From: Aplectana chamaeleonis
Lineage: Eukaryota > Nematoda > Chromadorea > Rhabditida > Cosmocercidae
Direction: 5' to 3'
NCBI GenBank assembly: GCA_029168955.1
Contig: JAPDOI010000417.1
Span: 1 to 64,000 of the forward strand
Length of the DNA stretch: 64,000 nucleotides
Below the pieces are notes generated by a model. The model had not been told where the DNA came from, did not search any database, and worked only from the letters and a program-made list of their open reading frames with translations. Shown here piece after piece: positions 20,708-31,989 of this stretch. Position 1 is the first letter of the stretch, and each line of letters begins with the position of its first letter. Position numbers and translations under genes: made by a program.

Positions 20708-21154
20708 CTGAGTGAAATTTTGAAATCTCAAATTGTTTCTTTTTAACTCCTCTACAACTCTCAAAAGACCGTTTTTCAAAACTCCATTTTATGTTCGAAG
20801 TGGTCCCTTGTTAGGCCTATTATACACTTCTATCGCTGATCGCCGCGATGGTATGTATTGAATAAGTGCGACGCGATTTCGATCGACGCTCATGGTTATT
20901 ATCCCATCGCATCGCGCGGCGATCGAACCTTGAAAGAAGCCTTAGAGCGCAATATCCACTTCATTAATTCGAACTTTAGCAAATGGACATCAAAGTGGTA
21001 TTCGACACCTTCAATAAACCCCGCATGGAAACCAAAGCTGAGACTTTAACCAGACTACAGTATACCCACCAAGATCCACCGTAAGCTGTCGAAAATTGAT
21101 AAATGGATCTCAGATTCGTGTCCTGCTCTCCGTATAACCCCCAGATGAAGTTTT
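20708..21154. other. Repeat-derived DNA, no gene
   Basis: Includes the CGATCG-rich block at 20,825-20,940 and a fragment of the TACGGTAG family at 20,975-21,150. The START gene's first exon may lie further right but was not identified. Confidence 0.4.
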
Positions 21155-21540
21155 CAAAGGCACAGGACACCCAGAAATTTATTTTTTAGGTCTTATCCTT
21201 ATCTTGGAGAGGGTCACACTATGAGCACAATGGTATTTCTGAAATCGTCCAAGACCCCCCACGAACAGAAATATAGCTCCTTTGAAAATGGCTGTATTTT
21301 GAAGTCAAAAATGTGATGGACGAGTTGTCTCAGGCCTGTATTTCTCTCGATTCGCAGTTGCGGAACGAGAACAAAACAGGATGAGGAGATAGATCGGAAA
21401 GAGAGTGAAGAACGACGACTCGGTTGAAAATCATCCATCCATTCAGCCGCTCGGCACGTGCTATACATAAGAGGTCTTCTACACTATGTATTACACAAAA
21501 ATCTCAAAATTCATATCTGAGGGTATACTGTGCCTTTAAG
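21155..21540. mobile_element. AGGCACAG-family MITE, copy 1
   Basis: The ends are CAAAGGCACAGGACACCC and GAGGGTATACTGTGCCTTTA. The interior has CTTGGAGAGGGTCACACT and GGACGAGTTGTCTCAGGCCT, shared with 21,588-22,057 and 26,687-27,369. The TTAA-like flank on the right and the AGGCAC ends relate it to the AGGCAGTG family at 5.7 and 13.1 kb. Confidence 0.7.
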
Positions 21541-21587
21541 CCGAATTCACCGTGGCGTTCCGGAAATCGTCAAAAGTCACCTTTTGG

Positions 21588-22057
21588 CTTAAAGGCGCAG
21601 GACACCCAAAAAATTAATTTTGAGAGTTCATGTTTGTCTTGGAGAGAGTCACACGCTGATTACAGCGGTATTTCTGAAATTGTCCAAGACCCCCATTGAA
21701 TAGAGTTATGGCTCTTCAAAGATGCCAAGATTTTGAAGGTGAAAAATTGGTGGACGAGTTGTCTCAGGCTCGTATATCCCTTCATTAGCAATCGTTGCGC
21801 CAGAGCGAGCCAGGATAAGGAGACAGTCCGGCAATGAACTGAAGAACGGCGATTTGTTAAGAATTCATCCATTCAACCAGCCGATATCGAGATCGAAAAT
21901 CCAGAAGGGGGTCGGGCCTGTGGTGGTCGCTTATATCTCGCCTACATATTTGGAGGAATTGAGGTCTCGCATTATGCACGTGTTATACAGGAGGGGTCTT
22001 CTACACAATTACGTGAAAATCTCAAAATTCATATCTGAGAGTGTAATGTGCTGTTAG
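21588..22057. mobile_element. AGGCACAG-family MITE, copy 2
   Basis: Starts TTAAAGGCGCAGGACACCC and ends with the CAAAATTCATATCTGAGAGT / GTGCTG(T)TA block. It carries the same internal landmarks as copy 1, including CACGTGTTATACAGGAGGGG. Non-coding. Confidence 0.65.
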
Positions 22058-22950
22058 AGTTACCCCCGACGGTATAAACTTTAAACGAAAGATATTTAAT
22101 ACTTTGAAAAACCGATAAATAAACCTCATCTTGGTGTAAGCAGCCAAAAGTACTGCCTTGAAGAAGTTTTGAGTCAAATCCTCAATATTTTTTTAACACT
22201 TTCAGAACCCCCAATTGCTATATGGTTTCCGTTTTCGATTTAGTCTGACGCTGTGACCAGGCGGCTGGCCGTGTGGTGTTGGCGGCATCGCTGGCCAATG
22301 GGGTTTCGATTCGCGAGCGGCGAACTACCGTCGCAGCACGTCCATTCGTCAGACTGAATTTCATACGTGAACTCTAAGTAAACGCTCAACCAACAATCCG
22401 TACAAGTCCGAAACGCTATTTTTTCTACATATGCTAACTTAAGTTTGAAGAATGACCATTCATCCAAACGTTGTTCGGTGGTGGGGTGATGGTAATTCTG
22501 GGAGCTAAACACGATTAAGAGTTCCGTTTCCAGGTTTTTTTTGAATGATTGCTGCGCATTCTGGAAGGTGTATAGTATACGAAAATCAGGAGAAAAGCGT
22601 CTCTAACTTTTTTCGGAATGGCTTGAGGCAGCTGAAAAGGACATAATCGGACTCTGCGTTCAAAAATGGTTCTAGAAAAGTACATTTCATTAGGAATGGC
22701 CATTTTGATCAAAAAGAGTCCCCTTATCAGACCTCTTTTTATCACCACTTACCATGAACCCTTGAAATTCGATTTGGGAACCAACGCTATCCTGTGGAGC
22801 ACGTAAATTCCTTTCGAATGATCTACAACATGCTGCGGAATCTAGCTAAATTCAATGAGAAACTTTCGATCGAAAAGAAAACGCGTAACATTTCATCTCA
22901 ACCCAATATAAAAGTTAGTGAAAGTTTCATTTGAGACGGCCTTTTTCATA
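22058..22950. other. No gene recognised
   Basis: Contains repeat fragments, e.g. the AAATGAAATGTAC / TCATTTGGAATGGCC block shared with 18.8 kb. No splice-supported exon. Confidence 0.4.
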
Positions 22951-23161
22951 GTTGGGTTCGTGGCTTGTTTCCTCAAGAAAAAACATTTAATTCTCATCCG
23001 CGGCTGTCGCGTGAGCCGGTCCTCTAATCGATTAGGGCCGAGAGAAGAGCGCAGCTGATTAGCTTGCCATACCGCAGCCGCCGGTGAGATTTAAACCTCC
23101 CGCGCCAGCCGCGGGTGAGATTAAAATTTTTTTCTTGAAGAAACAAGCCACGGACCTAGCT
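22951..23161. mobile_element. MITE family 'CTCAAGAAAAAA', copy 2 (opposite orientation)
   Basis: The TIRs GTGGCTTGTTTCCTCAAGAA and TTCTTGAAGAAACAAGCCAC enclose the same GC-rich core as 2,865-3,086, here reversed (the GCAGCTGATTAGCTTGCCAT block of this copy is the reverse complement of that in copy 1). Confidence 0.75.
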
Positions 23162-23668
23162 GTTAAAGGTGTGATTCCTGGACAAAAGTGTCAGAATGGG
23201 GTTTGTTTTTGGTTAGCGATCAGAATGTGAGTATAGAGTTTCGTCCAAATATATAGTGCAAATTTATTCGTGCAAGTACGTTTTGTACCTTTTCGCTGAG
23301 TAGTTGCCATTCAAGTGAGTGGAGAAGATGAAAAACTCGTCTTTCGGCGCTGTCCATGCAAATATCATACTCCATAATGGTGCTTTCAGGCGCAGTCATC
23401 CCACTAAATTACAGATTCACTATGTCTAACAGAGGTGAAATTCCGTTAAAAAGTAACAGACAAGGATGGGTTAGTCATAGTCACTGTGTGAAAGTATGAC
23501 AGGAAGGTAGAAGCTGGTACGTCGCGATGGCAGACGTAGCCGGTTATCGCAGATTGAGTGCCAATTAGTACTGTGAAGAGGTCATTGGGCTGTGCGTAAC
23601 AGTTTCCTTGAGAGGTGATCAACAACAACAACGTATGGAGTTGTGTTGGAAGTAATAAGCTAACATAA

Positions 23669-23848
23669 GTTTCTCTAAAACCAAAATTTCACGGGGAAAC
23701 CGATGGCGTGCAGGATCCCGACGGCTATGCGGTGGCAAAGGTGCGAATTCTTCGTGGAAAAGGAACAGGATCTATCAATATCAGATGGCGAACTCGAAAA
23801 AAAAAGTTGGAACGACAAATTCTATTGGAGCAGAAGGCGAGCGGCTAG
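23669..23848 (+). other. 60-codon coding-like open frame without start
   Basis: A frame open from a TAA to TAG translates to a compositionally protein-like segment (DGVQDPDGYAVAKVRILRGK, then GTGSINIRWRTRKKKLERQ). It lacks a start Met and clear splice sites. It could be an exon or a relic of a retroelement; I recognise no family. Confidence 0.25.
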
Positions 23849-24062
23849 TCAACAAAGGCAAAAAGGCTGGGCAGTCACGCCTGCCTGAGATAAAATCTCG
23901 AATCCAGTCGTGTACGACGTGCGATCAGTGACGGATAAGCACTGGCGACTTCTCGGACTTCTTCATCCTGCATGATGGACATATGCAGGGATATGCACCT
24001 GCTGGAGGGGGAATAATGGGTGCAGGGTCAGACACGGCTCTAGAGGCACAGTTGCTCATAAG

Positions 24063-25282
24063 GTTTAAAGGCACAGTTGACCCTCACAAGGAAAGTATAC
24101 AAAGCGTAGGTCTGATCTGCCAAAACGACTAGTGTTGTTAGTATCTCTTGTGGCTCAATAGTAAAACTACTCAGTATCCCGCCCCGAGCCGCAGGTTCCA
24201 AGAAGTTACAAGCTAAAAAGCTCATTTTTTGTGCTTTTTGTACCTTCCAAAAAGCGCGTTATTCTTCGGAAAATCCGAAAACGGACCTTATGAATGTGTT
24301 CAGCATCCAAAACTACCCCCCTGAGCAAATTTTGGATGAACGAACATTTTCCGTACTTTGTCCACACTGACAGCGTTTTGGACTTGTACGGATTTTCGGT
24401 TGGGCGCTTATTTCTCCTAATTGAGGGCTCTGGAAGCGTTTTAGAAAAATGTTCCAGATTTGACTTAAAATTCTCCTAGGGGGGTTTTTTGGGGCGCTGA
24501 TCACGATTCTGTGATTTATTTGTTGATTTTCAAAAGTTTTCGGCTCATTTCGTTTGAAGCTTCTCAACCGGGGAAAATTTCGAGGGAAAAACGCCCCTTT
24601 GGAGATTTCCGGTTTTCTACGATAGATATGTCTCAAAATTTTGCTGAGGGTTATTTAGAGTGCTTAACACGAATCTGGAGTCCGTTTATCGATTTTTTGC
24701 AGATTACGGTAGAATACGGTGGGTATACGGTAGTTTGGTCAAAATCTCATATTTTACTCAAAATTTGCATACGGGGGTTATTCGGGGTGGAGAATACGAA
24801 TTTAACGTCCGTTTGTCGATTTTGGTGGGCTTTGACCCCTAAATGACATGTTACCTACCGTAACCTACAGTAAACCTCAAAATTTCGACAAATGGACTCG
24901 AGATTCGTGTTCACCACCCTAGATTACCCCTACATACAACTTTATAGCTAAATCCGAGAAAATTTTTTGAAACTCCAAAAAAATGCCTGATGGGTACCCT
25001 TGCCTTTTCTCCAGGCTTAAAAATGCTCATAACTTTTTTGAACCTGCGGCTCGCGGCGGGATACTGCGCATTTTTACTATTGAGCCAGAAGAGATGCTAA
25101 CCATACTAGTCGTTTTGGCAGATCCGACCTACGCTTTTTATACTTCCCTTGTCAGGTATGAATTTTGAGATTTTCATGTAATTGTGTAGAAGACCCCTCC
25201 TGTATAACACGTGCCAAATGCCGGATCTCATTTCCGCCAAATAACCGAGATATAAGCGACCACCGCAGGCCCGACCCTCAGA
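24063..25282. mobile_element. AGGCACAG-family MITE (inverted), interrupted by a Harbinger-like element
   Basis: TTTAAAGGCACAGTTGACCC (24,063-24,082) and GGTATGAATTTTGAGATTTT (25,155 on) are the two halves of one inverted AGGCACAG element, continuing CACGTGCCAAATGCC and GGTGGTCGC-type landmarks to about 25,280. The Harbinger-like element lies between them, and the fold-back element at 25,283 cuts the far end. Confidence 0.65.
24087..25151. mobile_element. 1.07-kb TIR DNA element with 3-bp TSD (Harbinger-like), copy 2
   Basis: The ends are CAAGGAAAGTATACAAAGCG and TTTTTATACTTCCCTTG. TCA flanks both sides (24,084-24,086 and 25,152-25,154). Joining the flanks restores the CTCAGGTATGAATTTTGAG sequence of the host MITE, which confirms the insertion. 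The interior parallels 10,088-11,158 throughout. Non-autonomous. Confidence 0.8.
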
Positions 25283-26432
25283 ACCATACGGGTTAACATA
25301 TTGTCCACGCATTTTGAAGCGTCGAAAGCGACCCACAATGCCGTAACAGAAGTAACATGATTAGCCTCGCCCGTATTTTCACGCCCCCTGTATTTGTCCT
25401 TTTTCTCCGATGCAGGGTAGCTAGGCCATCTTCGCCGTCGGAACTGTTGGTACAATTCCCGCGCTAAGTTTTGTTAAAACGGGGAGCATTTGACAAACTT
25501 GGCAAAAAAGCGTCCGATGCATGTAACTTTTTTGTACGAAGACGTTTTCGGATTCTGAAAGCGCTATCATATTCACAGCTCAAATTCCTACATAATAATG
25601 TGCCTTGTGGAGCGAAACTCCCTGAAATCGCTTTGTTTTCGAGTGAAATTGTTATTGCGGTCGTTTCACAAAAACGTCGCGCGCGGCGAAACTTTGAGTA
25701 GTAATTTACGAGTTACAGAAGAGCAATCTCTATGTTTTCTTCGTGAATCGGATGAAAGTGGGGCTATCTAGAGATCTGTGCAGTTTGAATTTTCGGAATC
25801 CTTCACTAAACACTCGAGGGAGCTTTCTGAAAAGTCGGACTTTTGTTGTGAAAGCCCCAGACCGAAAAATGGAGGATTTCGAAAATTCATTTTGCACAGA
25901 TCTTGAGATAGCCCCACTCCCATCTTATTCACGATAGAAACATAGAGATTGCTCTTCTAATTCTTGTACAATTACTACTCAAAGTTTCGCTGCACTTTGC
26001 CGCGCGCGACGATTATGTGAAACGACCGCAAAAAAAATTTACTTAAAAACAACGCTATTTTAGAGAACTTTGGTCTTCAATGCACATCATTATGTAGAAA
26101 TTCGAGCTGTGAATATGATAGCGTTTTCAGAATTCAAAAACGTCCTCGTTCAAAAAAGTTACATGCATCGGGCGCTTTTTTGCCAAGTTTGGCAAATGCT
26201 CCCCGTTTTTAAAAAACTTAGCGCGGGTATTGTAGATTGCCTAACAAATGAACCACACACTTTACTGACGGCGAAGATGACCCAGCAACCCTGCGCTGGA
26301 GGAAACGGGCAAATACAGAGGGCGTGAAAATACGGGCGGGGCCAAACTTGCTACTCCTGTAACGCCATTGTGGGTCGTTTTTGACGCTTCAAAATGCGTA
26401 AACATTATGTTGTAAGCCATATAGTTCGATTC
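25283..26432. mobile_element. 1.15-kb fold-back element with arms of about 500 bp
   Basis: The left arm (25,283-25,803) and right arm (25,872-26,432) are reverse complements over most of their length. Paired landmarks include ACGGGGAGCATTTG / CAAATGCTCCCCGT, TCCGATGCATGTAACTTTTT / AAAAAGTTACATGCATCGGG, and GCAATCTCTATGTTT / AAACATAGAGATTGC. The loop is about 68 bp. No open frame is credible. Fold-back (long-TIR) DNA elements of this kind are known in nematodes. Confidence 0.85.
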
Positions 26433-26686
26433 ACGTTGTTATCCCCACCAGGTTAACGAGCGTGTATCAGGGGTGTGCGTAAATGAAATTTAAAATTTCG
26501 TAAATCGTAAAACGTAATTACGACAAAACCACCGTAAATCGTAAATCGTAACCAGCAATCAATAACAGTAACCACTAGATATGTATATTTTTACTGTGGT
26601 GAAACAAGAGAAACTACATACTGTCCACTGTTTCATGTATCAAGTACATAATAGTTTGCGTTCAGTATTTGACAGCTAACCTCGTT

Positions 26687-27369
26687 TAAAGGCACAGGTC
26701 ACCCAAAAAAATTAATTTTCAGATTTTATGTTTATCTTGGAGAGAGTCACACGCTGATCACAGTGACATCTCTGGAATCGTCCAAGACCCCCTTTGAATA
26801 GAGTTATGGCTCCTCGAAGATGCCTAGATTTCAAGGGTGAAAATTTGGTGGACGAGCTGTCCCAGGCCTGTATTTCTCTTCATTCGCGAGAGCCAGCGAG
26901 TATAAGGAGACAGCCCAGCAGTGGACTGAAGAACGACGACTTGTTGGAATTCGTACATCCATCACTATCGAGTTCGAGTCTGGTACAGTTGACCGCAATG
27001 TAAAAAGACATGGTGCGGTTGCGGACTTGCACTTAATTACGGTAGAATCTTGCACTTTGCAAGATTTCGTCATCGATCGGCGCCGGCCGTCGTCTTTCTG
27101 CTCACGAGAATATCAGCTGTGGCGCCGATCGATGACGAAATCTGGCAAAGTGCCAGATTCTACCGTAGTTTTAGTGCGAGTCCGCAACCGCACCATGCCC
27201 TTTTAACATTGCGGTCAACTGTAGGAGTTCGGGCCTGTGGTGGTCGCTTATATTCCGCTTATTTGTAGGGATTGAGATCTTGCATTTGGCACGTGTTATA
27301 CAGGAGGGGTCTACTACACAACTACATGAAAATCTTAAAATTCATATCTGACGGTGTTCTGTGTCTTTA
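26687..27369. mobile_element. AGGCACAG-family MITE inside the hAT-like element
   Basis: TTTAAAGGCACAGGTCACCC starts it and TGACGGTGTTCTGTGTCTTTA ends it, without one base of exact symmetry. It holds the CTTGGAGAGAGTCACACGCT and CACGTGTTATACAGGAGGGG landmarks and is interrupted by the Tc1/mariner-type MITE at 26,986-27,221. Confidence 0.7.
26986..27221. mobile_element. Tc1/mariner-type palindromic MITE, copy 2
   Basis: CAGTTGACCGCAATG...CATTGCGGTCAACTG with TA on both sides. The loop TTTCTGCTCACGAGAATATC is shared with 7,455-7,691. Confidence 0.85.
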
Positions 27370-27847
27370 AAGCCACAGTCCAACCTCAGAGGTAATTTTT
27401 TATATTATGGTCCGGTCGCCGCCTATAGCAACCCTGCCAAGCGCGAAATCTCAATTCGCTCGAACAAGCCAGAGAAAGCGAGGAAAAGTTGACCACGCCC
27501 CCTTGAAAGAAAAAATGGGTAACGCCCACTGACAGGTTTCCGATCTCAATAGGGAAGAGACCCGCGAATGGTTTTAATCAAAACCTATGTTCTTCGATTT
27601 GTTTTTGGTCTGGCTTCAAATTGTGGCCTGCTTCAGAACGATGGCTGTGAATAACGAGAAAATCCAGGCTCGAGACAACTCGTCCGCGAACTTCCAGCCG
27701 TTCAAAATTGAAAGTTTTGAGGAGCCGCACCTCCGTTCGTAGTAAGTTCTGAGCGCTTCTGAAGACACCATTGTGATCAGCGTGAGATTTTCTCCAAGAT
27801 GGGCAGAAAAACGGAAAATCGATTCTGAGGTTGGACTGTGCCTTTAA
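27367..27847. mobile_element. TTAA-flanked MITE with AGCCACAGTCCAACC ends
   Basis: TTAA at 27,367 and 27,844. The TIRs are AGCCACAGTCCAACCTCAGA and TCTGAGGTTGGACTGTGCCT. It directly abuts the preceding MITE, sharing one TTAA. Non-coding, about 480 bp. Confidence 0.75.
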
Positions 27848-29389
27848 GGATACACTTTGTCGCTGTCATGAGCGACAGGCATGAAATCTAGCACAAATCG
27901 CGCGCGACCTGCATCAGACGCAGCGGCATCGGTTGCCGTAGGAACAATTATGGCGCGTCAGCCGCAGCGACGTGTCGCGGAGGGCTGACATACTGCAAAT
28001 GTGCCGAAGCCTGCCACTGTGCAGCACACTGTGAATGCAACAGGTCTAAAGGGAGGGAGTTCCGCGACAGCCGGTCGCTGTCGCTGTGAAGAGCGATGCG
28101 ACCGTGTCTCGTAAGTATACCATACCCTTAATGGGCCCGTCTTACCCGTACTTCTCTGCTTTTCCTTACCTTTCATTCCACAACTCCTTCCAGATCTTGA
28201 GAAATCCGCAAGTCCGATTCAGCTTTCCGCGAGTCTGCTGGGCAACAGGGACACAATTATTCTCGTAATGCCTCTCCCGAAATGCTAACGCTGTTGTAAG
28301 CGTTAGGCCAAATCACCGTATTTGAGCGATTCTCATCAGCCGACTTTGAGAACTCCTCCCATTTGCTAGCGGAACCGCAACGCCGATTATACAGTCGGTA
28401 GAGATCGCACACATATGCATTATGTATTTCGAGCTCCCTACTGAAGGTTGGCTCAAACTCGGTACACGTACGTCAAAAAGCATGGCATCAAGCTTGGACC
28501 AACTTTCAATAGAGATCGCAAAGTATCAGTCCGATCCTTGCCAACTCTATATTATCTAGAACACAGTATCGGTCGCCCAGCACAGTCTATTTTTTCCTAT
28601 GTCCCACTGAATCACTTGCAGAATCGTAGCTTTATGGTGACGATACTGTAGGCTATTAAAGGACACGTAAGCACGAAAAAACACTGTCTAATTCTCGCCG
28701 CTTTGTGTAGTTTAGTCCGCATAGTTAAAAGAATGTGGCCAACGCGCCCCAACGAACGCTCGCAATTGTGAAATATAACGGTTTCAGCAAAAGGGCGAAG
28801 CTGAGCGTTTAAACTAGCACTCGCCCCTTTCCTGGGTGTCCTTCGCTGCGTACGAAGAAAAAGTAACTAGAGGAAACGATTTTTAGCTTCAAACTCCTGG
28901 GATAAAACGAACGCTCCGAGTGGTGATTTTTGTGGACTCTGAATAGCCGTGATCTACTCAAAGGCGGGCCAGGAGCACTATTTGAAGCAGGTTTTTGATT
29001 GAATAGACTGCTTCGCTCGATGTTTTGACGCTAATCTAGTTATAGGAATCAGGAAAGTTGATCTTATTGAAAAACTCGGAAACGAAGTTCCTCTTGGAGA
29101 GTGATTTTAGATTGCATTGGGTCGTAGGCGACAGCTAGTCAGACGTGCGCGGCGGGCAACCGGCGGGCGATCTGTAATCCAGCGCCTCCAACTTCGACCG
29201 TGTGTCCCGCGTTATAATGATAGAATCAAGTCAAAGAATGATAACGGGATAGGGCTGTGTAATCACACGTCTGGGTTGGTCCCATCTCCTGACCAAAAAC
29301 ATTAGTATACGCAACTTGGAATTAGAGCAGGTTAATTGGAGATGTCTTGTGATTTACTTCCAATGCATGTATTTTTATTTACGAAAAAT
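27848..29389. other. hAT-like element interior, no confirmed gene
   Basis: A minus-strand exon-like frame at about 28,182-28,305 ends at a strong donor (AATGAAAG|GTAAGG) and reads NNCVPVAQQTRGKLNRTCGF then LKIWKELWNE. It might be a transposase or captured exon, but no partner exon was found. 28,440-28,555 is a partial relative of the 15.66-kb palindrome. Confidence 0.3.
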
Positions 29390-29506
29390 TACGATTTACG
29401 GTCCAAAATGTCGTAAATCGTAAACCGTAACTACGAGACCAAAAAACACCGTGAATCGTAAAGTCGTAAATCGTAAACCGTAATTACGCACACCCCTGGC
29501 ACCTAT

Positions 29507-29582
29507 GTTATAGCATATGACACCGAGTTTGCGCCAACCTTCAACAGTGAACTTGAAGTCTATTCCGGATCCATGCCGACAT
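29507..29582. repeat. Right half of the palindromic MITE that hosts the hAT-like element
   Basis: ATGTTATAGCATATGACACC then GAGTTTGCGCCAACC and CCGGATCCATGCCGAC match the right arm of the 15,663-15,819 palindrome family. Its left arm is missing in this copy but present at 55,416-55,475 in the other. Confidence 0.75.
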
Positions 29583-29689
29583 CAGGTACCCGACACTACC
29601 GATGGAATTATTTGGAATCCGTCTTTTCGCAGTGATGCTGGTTGCAGTGAAGGTCAAATTGTTCACAGAAGTTCATGCATAATTTATAA

Positions 29690-30060
29690 TACTTGGGCGA
29701 AACGGTAAATTTTTTACGAGTTTTTGAAAATATTCGAAAAGTGAATTTCCCGAATTTCAAATTCTCTAGTAAACGCGAAAATTATATCTTTCGAACCTTG
29801 AACTTTCGAGTATATTCGCCAAACGGATTTTCCGAATTTCAAATTTTCCAGTGTATTCGAAAATTGAATTTTTTGAATTTCAAATTTTCGAATAAACTTG
29901 AAAATTATATTTTTCGATATTCGAGTATTTGAGCAAATTCGAAAAGCAGATTTTTCGAAATTAAAATTTTCGAGTATAATGGGAAATTAATTTTTCTCGA
30001 ATTTTCGAATATAATGGGAAATTATTTTTTCGAATTTTCGAATAATTCTTTTTTGTTTAA
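29690..30060. repeat. AT-rich degenerate TTCGAA/GAAAATT repeat tract
   Basis: Many imperfect copies of a CGAATTTCAAATTTTCGA-like motif, including two near-identical ATAATGGGAAATTA segments at 29,975-30,025. Low-complexity; duplicated at 58,696-59,068. Open frames through it are Asn/Phe/Lys-rich artefacts. Confidence 0.6.
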
Positions 30061-30240
30061 AAATTATTTTCCAGCTGTAATTTTCTGTGACTATTACTGA
30101 GTACAAATATTTATTGTTTACCCTTACTCTCAATCTCAGAACACTTTGGGATAGGGGCTCTCTACACACCGAGGTTTCTGTTTCCCATTCCACTACAGCT
30201 TTTTCTATCCCTGTATTTATAATTTAATAGCAGCCGAACG

Positions 30241-30540
30241 ATGACGTCATTGACTTCACGGGTTATTCATCTTAATACTCACCACAAGCATGTCACCCCG
30301 GGTTGTCGCGGCCCCACGGCGGAGAAGGTCCGTGCCTGGGTCCACGACAAGGACGTAATCTTCGCCGCGGTCTGCGGTGAGGAATCGCCCTCACCGCGGA
30401 TCGCGGCGGAAACCACCCCTCCCCCTCCAGCCGAGAGGATACCCCTATCCCCCAGCGGTCAAAATTATGCTGGCCTCCGGAAAGTGTCTCGAAGTCACCT
30501 TCCAGGCCGGTATCAGAATGCCGAATGAGGGCTCGAGTGA
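30241..30540. other. GC-rich block in the duplicated segment
   Basis: An isolated GC-rich island with small inverted repeats (CCGCGGTCTGCGGTGAGG / CCTCACCGCGG), followed by TATACCGG and CACGTGATAAGCACGTCACA palindromes up to 30,670. This block has more differences between the two copies (30,408-30,455 versus 59,407-59,462) than its surroundings. No gene recognised. Confidence 0.35.
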
Positions 30541-31459
30541 GAAGAGGCGCTTTTTATACCGGCTGTGCACGTGATAAGCACGTCACAACGTGATCACGTG
30601 TTGATAACCACCACACGAAGCTACGCTGTGATGCTTATCACAGTGCTAAGACTTTTCATCGTGTTCAAACAAGAATGAGCCGTTTGGATCCCCGAAGCTG
30701 TATACCGTTCCTCTAACGTTCCTCTTGTGAGGATGTATGGATGACTTTTAGAAAAATTGACATAACATCCTGGATCAGCACAATGGGTTTAAAATCTTGT
30801 GAGGTTGCAGATTTTCATTGTACGGTTGCAGATTTTCTTTTTCGTATCGCCATCGAAAAACGTTCGGCTAAAACAATCATAAACGTTGCCGTAGGTGTGC
30901 ACACAACCGCATACCCGCAGAAAAACATACCACGGCTGCCCATCGCGTTGTTAATCACGCGTTGGGGGTATAGGGTAACATACCTTGGAGTATATTTAAA
31001 GGCATCGTACACGATGAAAACCGTACTTGGGTTTTTGACGTTTTCGTGCTGTTATATCCCTATAGCTCATCGGCTCAACTCATCGCAGCACTCGAGCTGT
31101 AGTACTTAGAGCTGTATTCCGTGGCTTGAAAAAACTTTGCTTTAGTTCAGACTTCATCCATATGTGTTATTTTTGGTGCTGATCACGAATCTGAAACCTG
31201 TTTAGTAATTTTCGTTGTTACTATTTTAGTTCTTTAGCGGTACTTGTTATTCGTTCAAATGCCCGGGTTTTGGGTAATGATAAGACCGCTTTCAGCAGCA
31301 CTGTTTCATGGCTAAAGCTCGAAAATTTTAGGAACTAAACAAAAAATCACAGAAAATTGCAGGTTTCAATCAAAACAGCCCTAAAAAGAAAATTGCTCGT
31401 TTTTCAACTGATTTCTTTTCTTCATTTATTGAGAAAATTTGCGAGTACTCGGAAAAATG

Positions 31460-31775
31460 AAAACAAGTTACTTGTAACATAAAAGCCGAAAACAAGTTAC
31501 TTGTAACATATCTGAGCCGATGTAAGATACTTGCGACTTATCTCAGGTCATTTAAGCTACATGTAACATATCGGCCGCCCACTGCGTACGGTGCGCCTCC
31601 GATGTGTTACATGTAACTTGAATGAACTGAGATAAGTCGCAAGTAACTTACATTGGCTCAGATATGCTACAAGTAACTTGTTTTCGATTTCTGAGTGGAC
31701 ACTGTGTGCAGTGCGCCTCCGATATGTTACATGTAACCTAAATGCCACAATATAAGTCGCAAGTAACTTAAATCG
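31460..31775. repeat. Palindrome cluster built on GTTACWTGTAAC
   Basis: A long hairpin has arms 31,491-31,575 and 31,599-31,681 (GTTACTTGTAACATATCTGA / TCAGATATGCTACAAGTAAC and so on). The following 31,682-31,775 repeats the right half once more. Every arm contains 12-bp palindromic or near-palindromic GTTACATGTAAC or GTTACTTGTAAC units. Duplicated at 60,463-60,778. Confidence 0.75.
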
Positions 31776-31989
31776 GCTAAGAAGATATATCCAAGGGAGA
31801 TGTACGACGCACTCACGGGGTCAGGCTTACGACTGGCGCTTCGGTTGGTTCAATTACCCAAGTTTGAGGTACTTGGCCCCACACCAGCAGGAGAGGCCCT
31901 GAACAGCATTTTTTGCGTAGTGTGGTATGGGATGCGCTCTCTGCGTGGCTTGTCGTCTGCGTCAAGTGATGGCCATCCATAGTGCAAAT

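Larger units (their letters stand above)
26468..29498. mobile_element. 3.0-kb hAT-like element, left copy
   Basis: The terminal inverted repeats are CAGGGGTGTGCGTAA and TTACGCACACCCCTG, with sub-terminal arrays of CGTAAATCGTAA-type motifs at both ends (26,500-26,555 and 29,390-29,485). The right flank has GCACCTAT (29,499-29,506), but the left flank does not, because the segment is truncated exactly at the terminus by the duplication. CAGGG ends with an 8-bp target duplication (seen in the right copy) are typical of hAT. The interior is a nest of MITEs; no intact transposase is seen. Confidence 0.8.

Noticed and set aside
29693..30193. ORFs through the AT-rich TTCGAA tract
   Set aside because: Low-complexity translation from a degenerate short repeat.
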